From the NCBI GenBank assembly GCA_017305925.1, contig JAFKJW010000195.1, forward strand, positions 1 to 38,465: a stretch of DNA of 38,465 bases, given 5' to 3'. Below, piece by piece: positions 23,453 through 32,532 of this stretch (positions are counted from its first letter, which is position 1; every line of letters starts with the position of its first letter). This stretch comes from Hyphomicrobiales bacterium (lineage in GTDB: Bacteria > Pseudomonadota > Alphaproteobacteria > Rhizobiales > Rhizobiaceae). The notes beneath the pieces were generated by a model, which was not told the origin of the DNA, searched no databases, and saw only the letters and a list, made by a program, of their open reading frames with translations. The position numbers were made by a program, and so were the translations under genes.

Positions 23453-23472
23453 CATCCATGAGTACATGGATG
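23453..23472. promoter_or_regulatory. Perfect 8-bp palindrome upstream of the reductase gene
   Basis: CATCCATG and CATGGATG flank a 4-nt centre (AGTA). It lies 88 nt before the reductase start, at a position suitable for an operator of a dimeric regulator. No neighbouring regulator other than bkdR is present, and the site does not match a family consensus I know. Confidence 0.45.
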
Positions 23473-23738
23473 ATATGGTATCGACACCCGACATTCCGCC
23501 ATTTTGCGCCGCCAGCGGGACGGTTCCACCGGCAGCAGGCCGGCCTCCGCATCATCCGTGGATCGGCAGAGCCAGGGCATGCCCCAGAAGCCGGTCCCGG
23601 CGGCGAATATCCGCCCGCTATCCGGACCGGCGCCATGCCTCCCCGACATGAATTCCGTGAGAGCCTAAGGACCGCCGCTGTCCATTTGGCCGGCAGCGGT
23701 ACGTTTCTTCAGCGTTTGCTGCATCGCACCCATGTCCG

Positions 23739-24200
23739 CTAAAATTCCTTTATAGGAAGATGGGTGGTATTCTTGATGCATTTCAGGGTGAAATGGGAAT
23801 TGATCACAGCCACACCGGGAAGATGCAGGAGGACCTTCTTCAGAAGATTTTCATACTCATCGATACTCTTGACGACCAATTTCAGAATATAGTCGCTGTC
23901 GCCGCTCATCGAGTAGCATTCCGTGATCTCGCTTCGATCGCGGGTCGCCGATTCCAAGGCTTCGAGCGTCTCCTCGTCATGTTGACGAAGGCGGAGGCTG
24001 GCGAACACCACGACATGCAGATCAAGCGCCGAAGCGTCCAACAGGACAGCGCGCCCCTTGATTGCGCCGTCCTTCTCCAGCTTCTTGACACGCCTCCAGC
24101 ACGGCGTGTGGGACAGCCCCACCCTGATCGCGAGCTCCGTGACAGGGATGTCCGGGTTGCGCTGCAGCTCGTCCAGGATCTTGATATCGATGGCGTCCAT
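23739..24200 (-). CDS. bkdR: Lrp/AsnC family regulator BkdR
   Basis: A 153-residue feast/famine regulator. The helix-turn-helix is at about 18-41, with Ile-Pro-Val-Thr-Glu-Leu-Ala then Val-Gly-Leu-Ser-His-Thr-Pro-Cys-Trp-Arg-Arg-Val. The RAM/AsnC ligand domain follows (about 62-140), with Gly-Asp-Ser-Asp-Tyr-Ile-Leu-Lys as its signature. It is divergent from the branched-chain keto acid dehydrogenase genes, the arrangement known for Pseudomonas BkdR, which activates the bkd operon in response to branched-chain amino acids; the gene name rests on that context. ATG 24200 has GGGA 9 nt upstream. The palindrome at 24278-24287 in the 126-nt shared promoter region is a candidate site. Confidence 0.9.
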   Translation of the reverse strand: MDAIDIKILDELQRNPDIPVTELAIRVGLSHTPCWRRVKKLEKDGAIKGRAVLLDASALDLHVVVFASLRLRQHDEETLEALESATRDRSEITECYSMSGDSDYILKLVVKSIDEYENLLKKVLLHLPGVAVINSHFTLKCIKNTTHLPIKEF

Positions 24201-24277
24201 GATGTCATGTCCCAAAAGGCCGGTCGTTATTAGGATGCGATTGCGATCCGGGCAACACGCGAGCCCAAGATAGCAAT

Positions 24278-24287
24278 TTGGTACCAA
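24278..24287. promoter_or_regulatory. Palindrome TTGGTACCAA in the bkdR-bkd promoter region
   Basis: A perfect 10-bp palindrome, preceded by TAGCAAT, lies 40 nt before the E1-alpha start and 78 nt from bkdR. The surrounding bases partly match the loose Lrp-type consensus with TAG on the left side. Its location between divergent regulator and target genes makes it the best candidate BkdR site visible here. Confidence 0.4.
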
Positions 24288-24326
24288 GTCGGTCCGCGCA
24301 ATAATTCGTGCAGGAGGACGACCGGA

Positions 24327-25556
24327 ATGCTGAAGAACTCCCGCCTGCAGCTTCACATCCCCCGCCCGCCCGCCCGACCGGGCGAAACGCCGGATTTCAG
24401 CTACGTCGATCTCCAGCCCGCCGGGGCCTGCCGCCGCCCGCCGACGGACGAGGCGGAGAGCAGGATGCGAGACCTGCCGTTTGGCCTCGTGCGCGTGCTG
24501 GACGACGACGGCAGCGCCGTCGGCCCCTGGGCTCCGGAGCTCGGCGATGAGCATCTGAAGCGGGGGCTGCGCGCCATGGTGCTGACGCGCATCTTCGACG
24601 ACCGCATGTTCAAATGCCATCGGCAGGGAAAGACGTCCTTCTTCATGAAATCCACCGGCGAGGAAGCCCTCGGCGCGGCACCGTCGATGGTTCTCGGCAT
24701 GGAGGACATGTGCTTTCCCACCTATCGGGTGGTCAGCTACCTGATGGCCCGGGATTATCCGCTTGCGGACCTGGTCAACCAGATCTTCTCGAACGCCGCC
24801 GATCCCCTCAAGGGGCGCCAACTGCCGATCCTCTATTCTGCACGCCGATACGGCTTCTATTCCCTGTCGGGGAACCTGGGCAGCCGTTTCGGCCATGCCG
24901 TCGGCTGGGCGATGGCGTCGGCCTACATGGAGGATGACAAGATCGCTCTCGCCTATGTCGGCGAGGGCACGACGGCGGAGGGAGACTTCCACGAGGCCCT
25001 GACCTTCGCCTCCGTCTTCCATGCCCCGGTCATTCTGGCGATCACCAACAATCAGTGGGCGATTTCCTCATTCCAGGGGACCGCCGGCGGGCAGGAGACG
25101 ACCTTTGCCGCATGCTCGCTCGGCTATGGCATCCCCGGCCTTCGCGTCGACGGCAACGACTTTCTCGCAGTCCATGCCGCGACGGCATGGGCAGCCGAGC
25201 GCGCCCGCTCAAATCTGGGCGCGACGCTGATCGAGTTCGTCACCTATCGGGCGGCCGGGCATTCGACAAGCGACGATCCGACGCGGTACCGCCCTTCCGA
25301 CGAGCCGCGCCACTGGCCGCTGGGCGATCCCATCGCCCGCCTCAAGAACCATATGATCCGGCGCGGGTTCTGGTCGGAAGAGGAGCATGCGGCGCTCGAG
25401 GCCGAGTGCGACAGGCAGGTCAGGGAAGCCGTGAAGGCCGGCGAGGAAATCGGAACGCTGGGCAAGTCCAAGCCAGGCGTCGAGGAGATGTTCGAGTGCG
25501 TCTACAAGGTGCCCGACTGGCGCCTGATCCGGCAGCGGCAGGAGCTGGGGGTGTGA
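24327..25556 (+). CDS. bkdA1: Branched-chain 2-oxoacid dehydrogenase E1 component, alpha subunit
   Basis: A 409-residue subunit, matching the roughly 410 residues of Pseudomonas BkdA1. With E1 beta it decarboxylates the 2-keto acids of valine, leucine and isoleucine on thiamine diphosphate and acylates the lipoyl group of E2. The ThDP motif begins Gly-Glu-Gly (212-214) and ends Asn-Asn (241-242). The Tyr-Arg-Ala-Ala-Gly-His-Ser-Thr-Ser-Asp-Asp segment near 309-319 is the phosphorylation-loop region that orders around the cofactor. The N-terminal 45 residues are proline-rich, as is usual for this family. GGAGG precedes the ATG by 9 nt. It is the first of at least seven co-directional catabolic genes. 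Confidence 0.96.
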   Translation: MLKNSRLQLHIPRPPARPGETPDFSYVDLQPAGACRRPPTDEAESRMRDLPFGLVRVLDDDGSAVGPWAPELGDEHLKRGLRAMVLTRIFDDRMFKCHRQGKTSFFMKSTGEEALGAAPSMVLGMEDMCFPTYRVVSYLMARDYPLADLVNQIFSNAADPLKGRQLPILYSARRYGFYSLSGNLGSRFGHAVGWAMASAYMEDDKIALAYVGEGTTAEGDFHEALTFASVFHAPVILAITNNQWAISSFQGTAGGQETTFAACSLGYGIPGLRVDGNDFLAVHAATAWAAERARSNLGATLIEFVTYRAAGHSTSDDPTRYRPSDEPRHWPLGDPIARLKNHMIRRGFWSEEEHAALEAECDRQVREAVKAGEEIGTLGKSKPGVEEMFECVYKVPDWRLIRQRQELGV

Positions 25557-25557
25557 C

Positions 25558-26577
25558 ATGCCGGCCATGAACATGATCCAGGCCATCAATTCCGCCTTGG
25601 ACGTGATGCTGGAGCGCGATCCCAGGGTGCTGATTTTCGGCGAGGACGTCGGCTATTTCGGCGGCGTCTTCCGGGCGACCGACGGCCTGATGGAGAAACA
25701 TGGCGCGAAACGGTGCTTCGACACGCCGATCTCCGAGGGGGGCATCATCGCAACGGCCATCGGGATGGGCGCCTACGGCCTGCGGCCGGTCGCGGAAATA
25801 CAGTTCGCCGACTACATCCTGCCCGCATACGATCAGCTCGTCTCGGAGGCGGCGCGTCTCCGCTATCGCTCCGGGGGCGAGTTCTGGTCGCCGATCACCG
25901 TGCGCTCGCCCTATGGCGGCGGGATTTTCGGCGGGCAGACGCACAGCGCAAGCCCGGAAGCGCTCTTCGCCCACGTGTCCGGCCTGAAGACCGTCATCCC
26001 GTCCAGCCCGTATGACGCCAAGGGCCTGCTGATCAGCGCGATCGAGGATGACGATCCGGTCATCTTCCTCGAGCCGAAACGCATCTACAACGGCCCGTTC
26101 GACGGCCGGCAGGGCATTCCGCTCAAGCCCTGGTCGACGCACGCGGCGAGCGCCGTGCCGGAAGGCCACTACACCGTTCCCCTGGGCAAGGCGAACGTCG
26201 TCCGGCCGGGACAGGGCGTAACGGTCCTGGCCTACGGAACGATGGTGCATGTCTGCCTCGCGGCGGTCGACGACGTCGGCGCGGATGCCGAGGTCATCGA
26301 TTTGCGCAGCATCGTGCCCCTCGACATCGACACGGTCGTGCAGTCGGTCCGCAAGACCGGCCGGTGCGTGATCGTCCACGAGGCGTCCCGCTTCAGCGGC
26401 TTCGGCGCGGAGCTTTCCGCCCTCGTCCAGGAGGAGTGCTTCTATCATCTGCAAGCCCCGATCGAGCGGGTCACAGGTTGGGACACCCCCTACCCCCACG
26501 CGTTCGAGTGGGACTACTTTCCCGGCCCTCAACGGGTCTCCGCCGCCATCAGGCGCTGCGTGGAGGCAAGGCCATGA
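25558..26577 (+). CDS. bkdA2: Branched-chain 2-oxoacid dehydrogenase E1 component, beta subunit
   Basis: A 339-residue transketolase-like subunit, the same length as Pseudomonas BkdA2. Residues 1-180 form the pyrimidine-binding domain with Phe-Gly-Glu-Asp-Val-Gly at 27-32 (the Glu activates ThDP) and Thr-Pro-Ile-Ser-Glu-Gly-Gly-Ile at 56-63. The C-terminal domain carries Asp-Leu-Arg-Ser-Ile-Val-Pro-Leu-Asp and Val-His-Glu-Ala, standard for keto acid dehydrogenase E1 beta. It begins one base after the E1-alpha stop, and its own stop overlaps the E2 start as ATGA, so stoichiometric expression by coupling is expected. Confidence 0.96.
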   Translation: MPAMNMIQAINSALDVMLERDPRVLIFGEDVGYFGGVFRATDGLMEKHGAKRCFDTPISEGGIIATAIGMGAYGLRPVAEIQFADYILPAYDQLVSEAARLRYRSGGEFWSPITVRSPYGGGIFGGQTHSASPEALFAHVSGLKTVIPSSPYDAKGLLISAIEDDDPVIFLEPKRIYNGPFDGRQGIPLKPWSTHAASAVPEGHYTVPLGKANVVRPGQGVTVLAYGTMVHVCLAAVDDVGADAEVIDLRSIVPLDIDTVVQSVRKTGRCVIVHEASRFSGFGAELSALVQEECFYHLQAPIERVTGWDTPYPHAFEWDYFPGPQRVSAAIRRCVEARP

Positions 26578-27827
26578 CCTACAGATTCATGCTTCCCGAC
26601 ATCGGCGAAGGCATCGCCGAGGCGGAAATCGCGGCCTGGCATGTCGGCGTCGGCGACAAGGTGTCCGAGGACCAGCTTCTGGTCGATCTCATGACGGACA
26701 AGGCGACCGTCGAGATGACCTCGCCGGTAGCGGGAACCGTGCTCTCCATCCATGGCGACGTCGGGCAGATGGTTCCGGTGGGCGCCTTGCTGGTCGAGAT
26801 TCAACTCGAGGAAGACGAGGAGAAAACGCCCGCCGGCGGCGTCGCAGAAGCGGCGGCTGCTGCCGAAGCCGCCGATATTGGAGCGGCGGCCGGCGAGACC
26901 ACGCCGAAGGCCGCCGCTCAGCCCGCCGCCAATGCGGCACCCGCTTCACCGGCGGAAGAGCCTGTCGTCCTGGCGTCCCCCGCTGTGCGCAAGGCCGCCC
27001 ATGAGCGCGACATCCCGCTGCAATTCGTAAAGGGGTCGGGCCCCGGCGGACGCGTGCTCATGGAGGATCTCAACCGGCAGCAGGCCGCCGCGGCGACAGG
27101 AAAAACGGCCGAAGCCGCCGACGAGATCACGGAGCGGCAGATCGTCGGGCTGCGGCGGCGAATTGCGGAAAAGATGCAGGAATCGAAACGGCAGATTCCG
27201 CATTTCGGCTATGTCGAGGAGTTCGACCTCACCGAACTGGAGGCCCTTCGCGCCGATCTGAACGCCTCGCGCTCGGAGCGCGAGCCCCGGCTGACATTGC
27301 TGCCCTTTTTCATCCGGGCGGTTGTCTCGCTGGCCGGGGCGTTCGAGCACATCAACGCGCGCTACGACGATGCGGAGGGCATTCTCAGGATGCACAGCGG
27401 CGTCCATGCCGGCATCGCCACGCAGACCGCCGGGGGGCTTATGGTTCCGGTAATCCGGCACGCCGAGCGTCTCGATATCTGGGAGTGCGCCGAAGAGCTC
27501 TCGCGGGTAACGGAGGCGGCGCGGAACGGCACCGCCAGGCGGGAGGAACTGTCGGGTTCGACGATCACGCTGACCAGCCTCGGAGCGCTCGGCGGAATCG
27601 TGGCGACGCCGATCATCAACTATCCGGAGGTCGCGATCATCGGCCCGAACAAGCTGGTGGAACGGCCGGTGGTGATCGATGGCCGCATCGTCATCCGCAG
27701 GATGATGAACGTCTCCTCCTCGTTCGACCATCGAATTGTCGACGGCCACGACGCGGCGCGGTTCATCCAGTCGATGAAGCGGTTGATCGAGCACCCTTCC
27801 CTGCTGTTCGTCGAGCGCCGGACATGA
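26574..27827 (+). CDS. bkdB: Branched-chain 2-oxoacid dehydrogenase E2, dihydrolipoyl acyltransferase
   Basis: A 417-residue core subunit of the complex. One lipoyl domain (1-78) has the lipoylated Lys43 in Met-Thr-Asp-Lys-Ala-Thr-Val-Glu. An Ala/Pro-rich flexible linker follows (about 84-135), then a peripheral-subunit-binding domain (about 138-170, beginning Ala-Ser-Pro-Ala-Val-Arg-Lys). A second linker leads to the catalytic domain (about 195-417), with His386 and Asp390 in Asp-His-Arg-Ile-Val-Asp-Gly. ATGA overlap with E1 beta. The usual next gene, E3 (lipoamide dehydrogenase), is not here; isovaleryl-CoA dehydrogenase follows instead, so E3 must come from another locus. Confidence 0.95.
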   Translation: MTYRFMLPDIGEGIAEAEIAAWHVGVGDKVSEDQLLVDLMTDKATVEMTSPVAGTVLSIHGDVGQMVPVGALLVEIQLEEDEEKTPAGGVAEAAAAAEAADIGAAAGETTPKAAAQPAANAAPASPAEEPVVLASPAVRKAAHERDIPLQFVKGSGPGGRVLMEDLNRQQAAAATGKTAEAADEITERQIVGLRRRIAEKMQESKRQIPHFGYVEEFDLTELEALRADLNASRSEREPRLTLLPFFIRAVVSLAGAFEHINARYDDAEGILRMHSGVHAGIATQTAGGLMVPVIRHAERLDIWECAEELSRVTEAARNGTARREELSGSTITLTSLGALGGIVATPIINYPEVAIIGPNKLVERPVVIDGRIVIRRMMNVSSSFDHRIVDGHDAARFIQSMKRLIEHPSLLFVERRT

Positions 27828-27903
27828 CGGGGATTCGCAGCAAGGAAGCCTCCCGCGAAGCGCTCGGTCGCGCAATTCATCTCTGATGGGAGACCGTGGA
27901 ACC

Positions 27904-29049
27904 GTGTTCGACTTTTCATTGACCGATACCGCCAGCGCGATCCGGGACACGACGGCGAAGTTCGCGGCCGATCGCATCGCCCCGATCGCCGCCGAAGTCG
28001 ACCGGTCCAACACCTTTCCGCGCGAACTCTGGCCCGAAATGGGTGCGCTCGGGCTCCACGGGATCACCGTCGAAGAGGCGTTCGGCGGTGCGGGAATGGG
28101 CTATCTGGAACACGTCATCGCGGTGGAGGAGGTATCCCGGGCCTCCGCGTCGGTCGGCTTGAGCTACGGTGCCCACTCCAATCTGTGCGTCAACCAGATC
28201 CGCCGTTGGGGAACGTCCGAACAGAAGCGGAAATATCTGCCGAAGCTGATCAGCGGCGAGCATGTCGGATCATTGGCGATGTCCGAAGCTGGATCGGGCT
28301 CCGACGTCATCTCGATGCGCCTCAGGGCAACGCGCAAGGGCGACGGATTCGTCCTCGACGGCACCAAGTTCTGGATCACCAACGCGCCGCATGCCGATGT
28401 CGTCGTGGTCTACGCCAAGACGGACCCGGAGGCAGGTCCGCGGGGCATCTCGGCATTTATCGTCGAAAAGGGCACGCCCGGCTTCTCGGCATCCGGGAAG
28501 CTGACCAAAATGGGAATGCGCGGCAGCGACACGGCCGAACTCGTGTTCGACGGCTGCGAGGTCGCCGCCGAGCAGCTGATGGGCAAGGAGGGCGATGGCG
28601 CCAGGATCCTGATGTCCGGGCTGGACTATGAACGCACCGTGCTCGCGGGCGGGCCGCTGGGCATCATGCAGGCCTGCCTCGATGTCGTGCTGCCCTATGT
28701 CCGGGAGAGGAAACAGTTCGGCAAGCCGATCGGCGCGTTTCAGCTGATGCAGGCGAAAATCGCCGACATGCATGTCGCGTTGAACTCGGCGCGCTCGTAT
28801 GTCTACGCGGTGGCTCGTGCCTGCGACGCGGGGCAGACGAGCCGCGTGGACGCCGCCGCGGCGATCCTGCTTGCCAGCCGGAATGCCGTCGCCGTATCGT
28901 TGGAAGCCATCCAGGCCCTCGGAGGGGCCGGATACACGACCGAGTGGCCCGTGGAACGCTACGTCCGAGATGCCAAGCTTTACGACATCGGAGCGGGGAC
29001 GAACGAGATCCGCCGGTTTCTGATCGGGCGGGAGCTTGTCGGCCTGTGA
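27904..29049 (+). CDS. ivd: Isovaleryl-CoA dehydrogenase
   Basis: A 381-residue acyl-CoA dehydrogenase (387 from the alternative ATG at 27886). The GTG at 27904 is chosen because GGGAG lies upstream, inside the longer reading, and because family members start with Phe-Asp-Phe just here; the ATG has no ribosome site. The substrate and FAD loops are [11 protein letters not shown] and Phe-Trp-Ile-Thr-Asn-Ala. The catalytic base is Glu243 in [12 protein letters not shown], the position specific for isovaleryl-CoA dehydrogenases. It oxidises isovaleryl-CoA from the Bkd complex to 3-methylcrotonyl-CoA, passing electrons to ETF. It overlaps mccB by 4 bp (GTGA). Confidence 0.95.
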   Translation: MFDFSLTDTASAIRDTTAKFAADRIAPIAAEVDRSNTFPRELWPEMGALGLHGITVEEAFGGAGMGYLEHVIAVEEVSRASASVGLSYGAHSNLCVNQIRRWGTSEQKRKYLPKLISGEHVGSLAMSEAGSGSDVISMRLRATRKGDGFVLDGTKFWITNAPHADVVVVYAKTDPEAGPRGISAFIVEKGTPGFSASGKLTKMGMRGSDTAELVFDGCEVAAEQLMGKEGDGARILMSGLDYERTVLAGGPLGIMQACLDVVLPYVRERKQFGKPIGAFQLMQAKIADMHVALNSARSYVYAVARACDAGQTSRVDAAAAILLASRNAVAVSLEAIQALGGAGYTTEWPVERYVRDAKLYDIGAGTNEIRRFLIGRELVGL

Positions 29050-30656
29050 GCGTGATCGCTTCATCCCTCGATATGGCGGGCGAGATATTCGCAGCAAACC
29101 GCGAGCTGAACGCCCGGCTGGCCGGAGAGCTACGGGACAGGGCCTCGCGGGCCCGGCAGGGCGGCGGCGACAAGGCTGCCGCACGGCATGCAGCCAAGGG
29201 AAAGATGCTGCCGCGCGACCGGGTCCAGGCGCTGCTCGATGTCGGAAGCCCCTTCCTGGAGATCGCGCCGCTCGCGGCCGACGGAATGTACGACGGAGAG
29301 GCGCCGAGCGCCGGCATCGTCACCGGGATTGGCCGGGTCTCCGGGCGGGAGGCGATGATCGTCGCGAACGACGCCACGGTAAAGGGCGGCGCCTACTTTC
29401 CGATGACGGTCAAGAAGCATCTGCGGGCGCAGGAAATCGCGCTCCAGAACCGGCTTCCCTGCATCTATCTCGTCGACAGCGGCGGGGCCAACCTTCCCCA
29501 CCAGGCCGAGGTGTTCCCGGATCGGGACCATTTCGGTGCAATCTTCTACAACCAGGCGCAGATGTCGTCGGAAGGAATTCCGCAGATCGCCTGCGTCATG
29601 GGAAGCTGCACGGCAGGCGGGGCATACGTGCCGGCGATGTCCGACGAGACGGTGATCGTCCGCAACCAGGGCACGATCTTCCTGGCCGGACCGCCGCTCG
29701 TCAAGGCGGCGACGGGCGAGGTGATTTCGGCGGAAGAACTGGGCGGCGCGGAAACGCACGGGCGCAAGTCGGGCGTGGTCGACCACGTCGCCGACAACGA
29801 TCCCCACGCCCTGCTGATCGTCCGCGACATCGTTGCGACGCTGAACCGGGTCAAATCCTGCGACCTCGACATCCGCCCGCCCCGCCCGCCCGCTCTCGAT
29901 CCATCCGACCTCTACGGCATCGTGCCAGCGGACGTCCGCTCGCCCTACGACGTTCGGGAAATCATCGGCCGGATCGTCGACGGGTCGGAACTGCACGAAT
30001 TCAAGCCGCTATACGGCACGACGCTCGTGTGCGGCTTCGCCCGGATATGGGGCATTCCGGTCGCCATCCTCGCGAACAACGGCGTGCTGTTTTCCGAAAG
30101 CGCGCTGAAGGGTGCGCACTTCATCGAGCTCGCCTGCCAGCGGCGGGTGCCGCTGCTGTTCCTGCAGAACGTCTCGGGCTTCATGGTCGGCGGAAAATAC
30201 GAGGCCGGCGGCATTGCAAAGGACGGCGCCAAGCTCGTCACAGCCGTCGCCACGGCGACCGTCCCCAAGATAACCGTCCTGATCGGCGGCAGCTTCGGCG
30301 CCGGAAACTACGGCATGTGCGGCCGCGCCTACCGCCCGCGTTTCCTGTTTACATGGCCGAACAGCCGGATCGGCGTCATGGGCGGCGAGCAGGCTGCATC
30401 CGTGCTGGCGACGATCAAGCGCGACGCCCTGGAAGCCAGGGGCGAGAGCTGGCCGATCGAGGATGAAAATGCGTTCAAGGGCCCGATCCGGGACAGATAC
30501 GAAGCCGAAGGAAACCCCTATTTCGCAACCGCAAGGCTCTGGGACGACGGAATCATCGATCCGGTCCAGACGCGGGACGTGCTGGGGCTCGCCCTCTCCG
30601 TCACCTTGAACGCGCCCGTGCCGCAGTCGCCGCGCTTCGGCGTCTTCAGAATGTAG
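29046..30656 (+). CDS. mccB: Methylcrotonyl-CoA carboxylase, carboxyltransferase (beta) subunit
   Basis: A 536-residue carboxyltransferase, the normal MccB length (about 535). It transfers CO2 from biotin to 3-methylcrotonyl-CoA, giving 3-methylglutaconyl-CoA. Typical stretches are Asp-Ser-Gly-Gly-Ala-Asn-Leu-Pro with Gln-Ala-Glu-Val-Phe-Pro-Asp-Arg, [13 protein letters not shown], and in the second crotonase-like half [16 protein letters not shown]. These separate it from propionyl-CoA carboxylase. Start: GTG 29046 overlaps the ivd stop (GTGA); an in-frame ATG at 29073 would shorten it by nine residues. Confidence 0.94.
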   Translation: MSVIASSLDMAGEIFAANRELNARLAGELRDRASRARQGGGDKAAARHAAKGKMLPRDRVQALLDVGSPFLEIAPLAADGMYDGEAPSAGIVTGIGRVSGREAMIVANDATVKGGAYFPMTVKKHLRAQEIALQNRLPCIYLVDSGGANLPHQAEVFPDRDHFGAIFYNQAQMSSEGIPQIACVMGSCTAGGAYVPAMSDETVIVRNQGTIFLAGPPLVKAATGEVISAEELGGAETHGRKSGVVDHVADNDPHALLIVRDIVATLNRVKSCDLDIRPPRPPALDPSDLYGIVPADVRSPYDVREIIGRIVDGSELHEFKPLYGTTLVCGFARIWGIPVAILANNGVLFSESALKGAHFIELACQRRVPLLFLQNVSGFMVGGKYEAGGIAKDGAKLVTAVATATVPKITVLIGGSFGAGNYGMCGRAYRPRFLFTWPNSRIGVMGGEQAASVLATIKRDALEARGESWPIEDENAFKGPIRDRYEAEGNPYFATARLWDDGIIDPVQTRDVLGLALSVTLNAPVPQSPRFGVFRM

Positions 30657-30669
30657 CGCGGGATCGATC

Positions 30670-32532
30670 GTGGAAAGCCTGCTCATCGCAAATCGGGGCG
30701 AGATCGCCCGCCGCATCATCCGCACGGCGCGCGCGATGGGGCTCCGGACGATCGCCGTCCATTCCGACGTGGACGCGCGCCTCCCCTTCGTCCGGGAGGC
30801 GGATGAAGCCCTTTGCATCGGCGGTCCGTCGGCAAGGGACAGCTATCTGTCGCAGGAGAAAATCCTGGAGGCGGCTTTTCTGACGCGGGCGTCGGCAATT
30901 CATCCCGGCTATGGGTTCCTGTCGGAGAATGCCGCGTTTGCCGAGGCGGTCCTGGCTGCCGGAATCGTCTGGGTCGGCGCACCGCCCCGCGCCATCCGGG
31001 CCATGGGCCTGAAGGACGCCGCAAAGCGGCTGATGCACGAGGCCGGCGTTCGGGTCACGCCGGGCTACATGGGCGAAGACCAGTCCGGGGAAAGGCTGAA
31101 GCGGGAAGCGGACGACATCGGCTATCCCGTCCTGATCAAGGCGACAGCCGGCGGCGGCGGCAAGGGAATGAGGCGCGTCGAAGCGGCGGACGGGTTTCTG
31201 GAAGCGCTGGACGCCTGCCGTCGAGAGGCAAAGGCATCGTTCGGCGACGACCGGGTGCTGATCGAGAAATACATCCCCGATCCTCGCCACATCGAGGTGC
31301 AGGTCTTCGCGGACACCCACGGAAACTGCGTCCATCTGTTCGAACGCGACTGTTCGGTGCAGCGCCGGCACCAGAAGGTCATCGAGGAAGCGCCGGCTCC
31401 CGGAATGGACGAGGCGACCCGCGAGGCGATCTGCGATGCCGCGGTGCGCGCCGCCAGGGCGGTGTCCTATGTGGGGGCGGGAACGGTTGAGTTCATTGCC
31501 GACTCCTCCGATGGGCTGCGAGCCGACCGGATCTGGTTCATGGAGATGAACACCCGGCTGCAAGTCGAGCATCCCGTGACCGAGGCCATCACCGGAGAAG
31601 ACCTGGTGCGGTGGCAGATCGAGGTCGCCGCGGGCAAGCCGCTGCCGAAATCGCAGGGCGAGCTTCGCATCCGCGGCTGGGCCGTCGAGGGGCGACTCTA
31701 CGCGGAAAATCCCGCCGCCGGCTATCTTCCCTCCACCGGGCGCCTCGCCCGGCTGTGCCTCCCGTCGACAATCAGAGTGGACAGCGGGGTCGAGGAGGGA
31801 GACGACATCACGTCCTTCTACGATCCCATGATCGCGAAACTGATCGCGCATGGGCGGGACAGGGCCACCGCTCTGAAACAGCTTGCGGATGCCTGCGAGC
31901 AGGTCGAGATCTGGCCGGTCAAATCCAACGCCAACCTGCTCGCCAGGGTCGCTTCGCATCCGGAATTTTCCTCCGAGGGGGCCGATACGGGTTTCCTCGA
32001 TCGCCATGACGCCGAACTCATCGCGCGGGTTCCCGACGAGCTGACCCTGTCCCGCGCCGCCCGGGCGCTCCGGGCAGGGAAAGGCCAGGACCCCTGGGAT
32101 GCGCTCGACGGATTCCGGTTGAACGCCGCGCCGGACCCGCGCGCGATGATTTCCGTCGGCGGCCAGACGCTCTGGGCGAGCGCCGCGCCGGAAACGGAGG
32201 TTTCGAGCGAGTGGATCGACGGGACGTGCGTGCTGTTCGACCGCGGCAATGCCTGGCGGGTCAGCGTGCCCTCCAGCGAGACAAACCAATCGGCAGCCGG
32301 GATCGGCAGCGGCTCCGTGCTGTCTCCGATGCCCGGCACCATCACGATGATCGATGCCGAACCCCATCGCAAGGTGAAGAAGGGGGATCGCCTGATCGTG
32401 GTGGAGGCCATGAAGATGGAGCACATCCTTCGCGCGCCCTTCGACGGAATTGTCCGGGAGGTCCTGGTTTCGGTCGGAGCCAAGGTCGCGGAAGGCCAGC
32501 TGGTCGCGGTCGTCGCGCGCGGAGAAGAGTGA
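30670..32532 (+). CDS. mccA: Methylcrotonyl-CoA carboxylase, biotin carboxylase/carrier (alpha) subunit
   Basis: A 620-residue subunit starting with GTG. The biotin carboxylase domain (about 1-445) opens with Leu-Leu-Ile-Ala-Asn-Arg-Gly-Glu-Ile-Ala and has the glycine-rich ATP-grasp loop Gly-Gly-Gly-Gly-Lys-Gly-Met near 160-166 and Glu-Met-Asn-Thr-Arg-Leu-Gln-Val-Glu-His. The C-terminal carrier domain has the biotinyl Lys582 in Glu-Ala-Met-Lys-Met-Glu-His. It is somewhat shorter than the common 650-670 residues, the deficit being in the linker between carboxylase and carrier. MccA and PccA are hard to tell apart by sequence; the neighbours ivd and mccB decide for methylcrotonyl-CoA. It overlaps the MaoC gene by one base (TGATG). 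Confidence 0.93.
   Translation: MESLLIANRGEIARRIIRTARAMGLRTIAVHSDVDARLPFVREADEALCIGGPSARDSYLSQEKILEAAFLTRASAIHPGYGFLSENAAFAEAVLAAGIVWVGAPPRAIRAMGLKDAAKRLMHEAGVRVTPGYMGEDQSGERLKREADDIGYPVLIKATAGGGGKGMRRVEAADGFLEALDACRREAKASFGDDRVLIEKYIPDPRHIEVQVFADTHGNCVHLFERDCSVQRRHQKVIEEAPAPGMDEATREAICDAAVRAARAVSYVGAGTVEFIADSSDGLRADRIWFMEMNTRLQVEHPVTEAITGEDLVRWQIEVAAGKPLPKSQGELRIRGWAVEGRLYAENPAAGYLPSTGRLARLCLPSTIRVDSGVEEGDDITSFYDPMIAKLIAHGRDRATALKQLADACEQVEIWPVKSNANLLARVASHPEFSSEGADTGFLDRHDAELIARVPDELTLSRAARALRAGKGQDPWDALDGFRLNAAPDPRAMISVGGQTLWASAAPETEVSSEWIDGTCVLFDRGNAWRVSVPSSETNQSAAGIGSGSVLSPMPGTITMIDAEPHRKVKKGDRLIVVEAMKMEHILRAPFDGIVREVLVSVGAKVAEGQLVAVVARGEE

Larger units (their letters stand above)
23366..23738. 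other. Intergenic stretch between reductase and bkdR
   Basis: 373 nt upstream of the minus-strand reductase and downstream of bkdR. It contains the ribosome-site hairpin, an 8-bp palindrome at 23453-23472, and short open frames on both strands that lack ribosome sites and recognisable domains. I see no supportable gene, and no T-rich terminator for bkdR. Confidence 0.5.

Noticed and set aside
23446-23649. Possible small gene or gene remnant on the minus strand between bkdR and the reductase
   Set aside because: No ribosome site, no domain I recognise, and competing open frames on both strands.
30670-32532. Propionyl-CoA or geranyl-CoA carboxylase alpha subunit
   Set aside because: Sequence alone does not exclude it, but the adjacent isovaleryl-CoA dehydrogenase and MccB-like partner favour methylcrotonyl-CoA.
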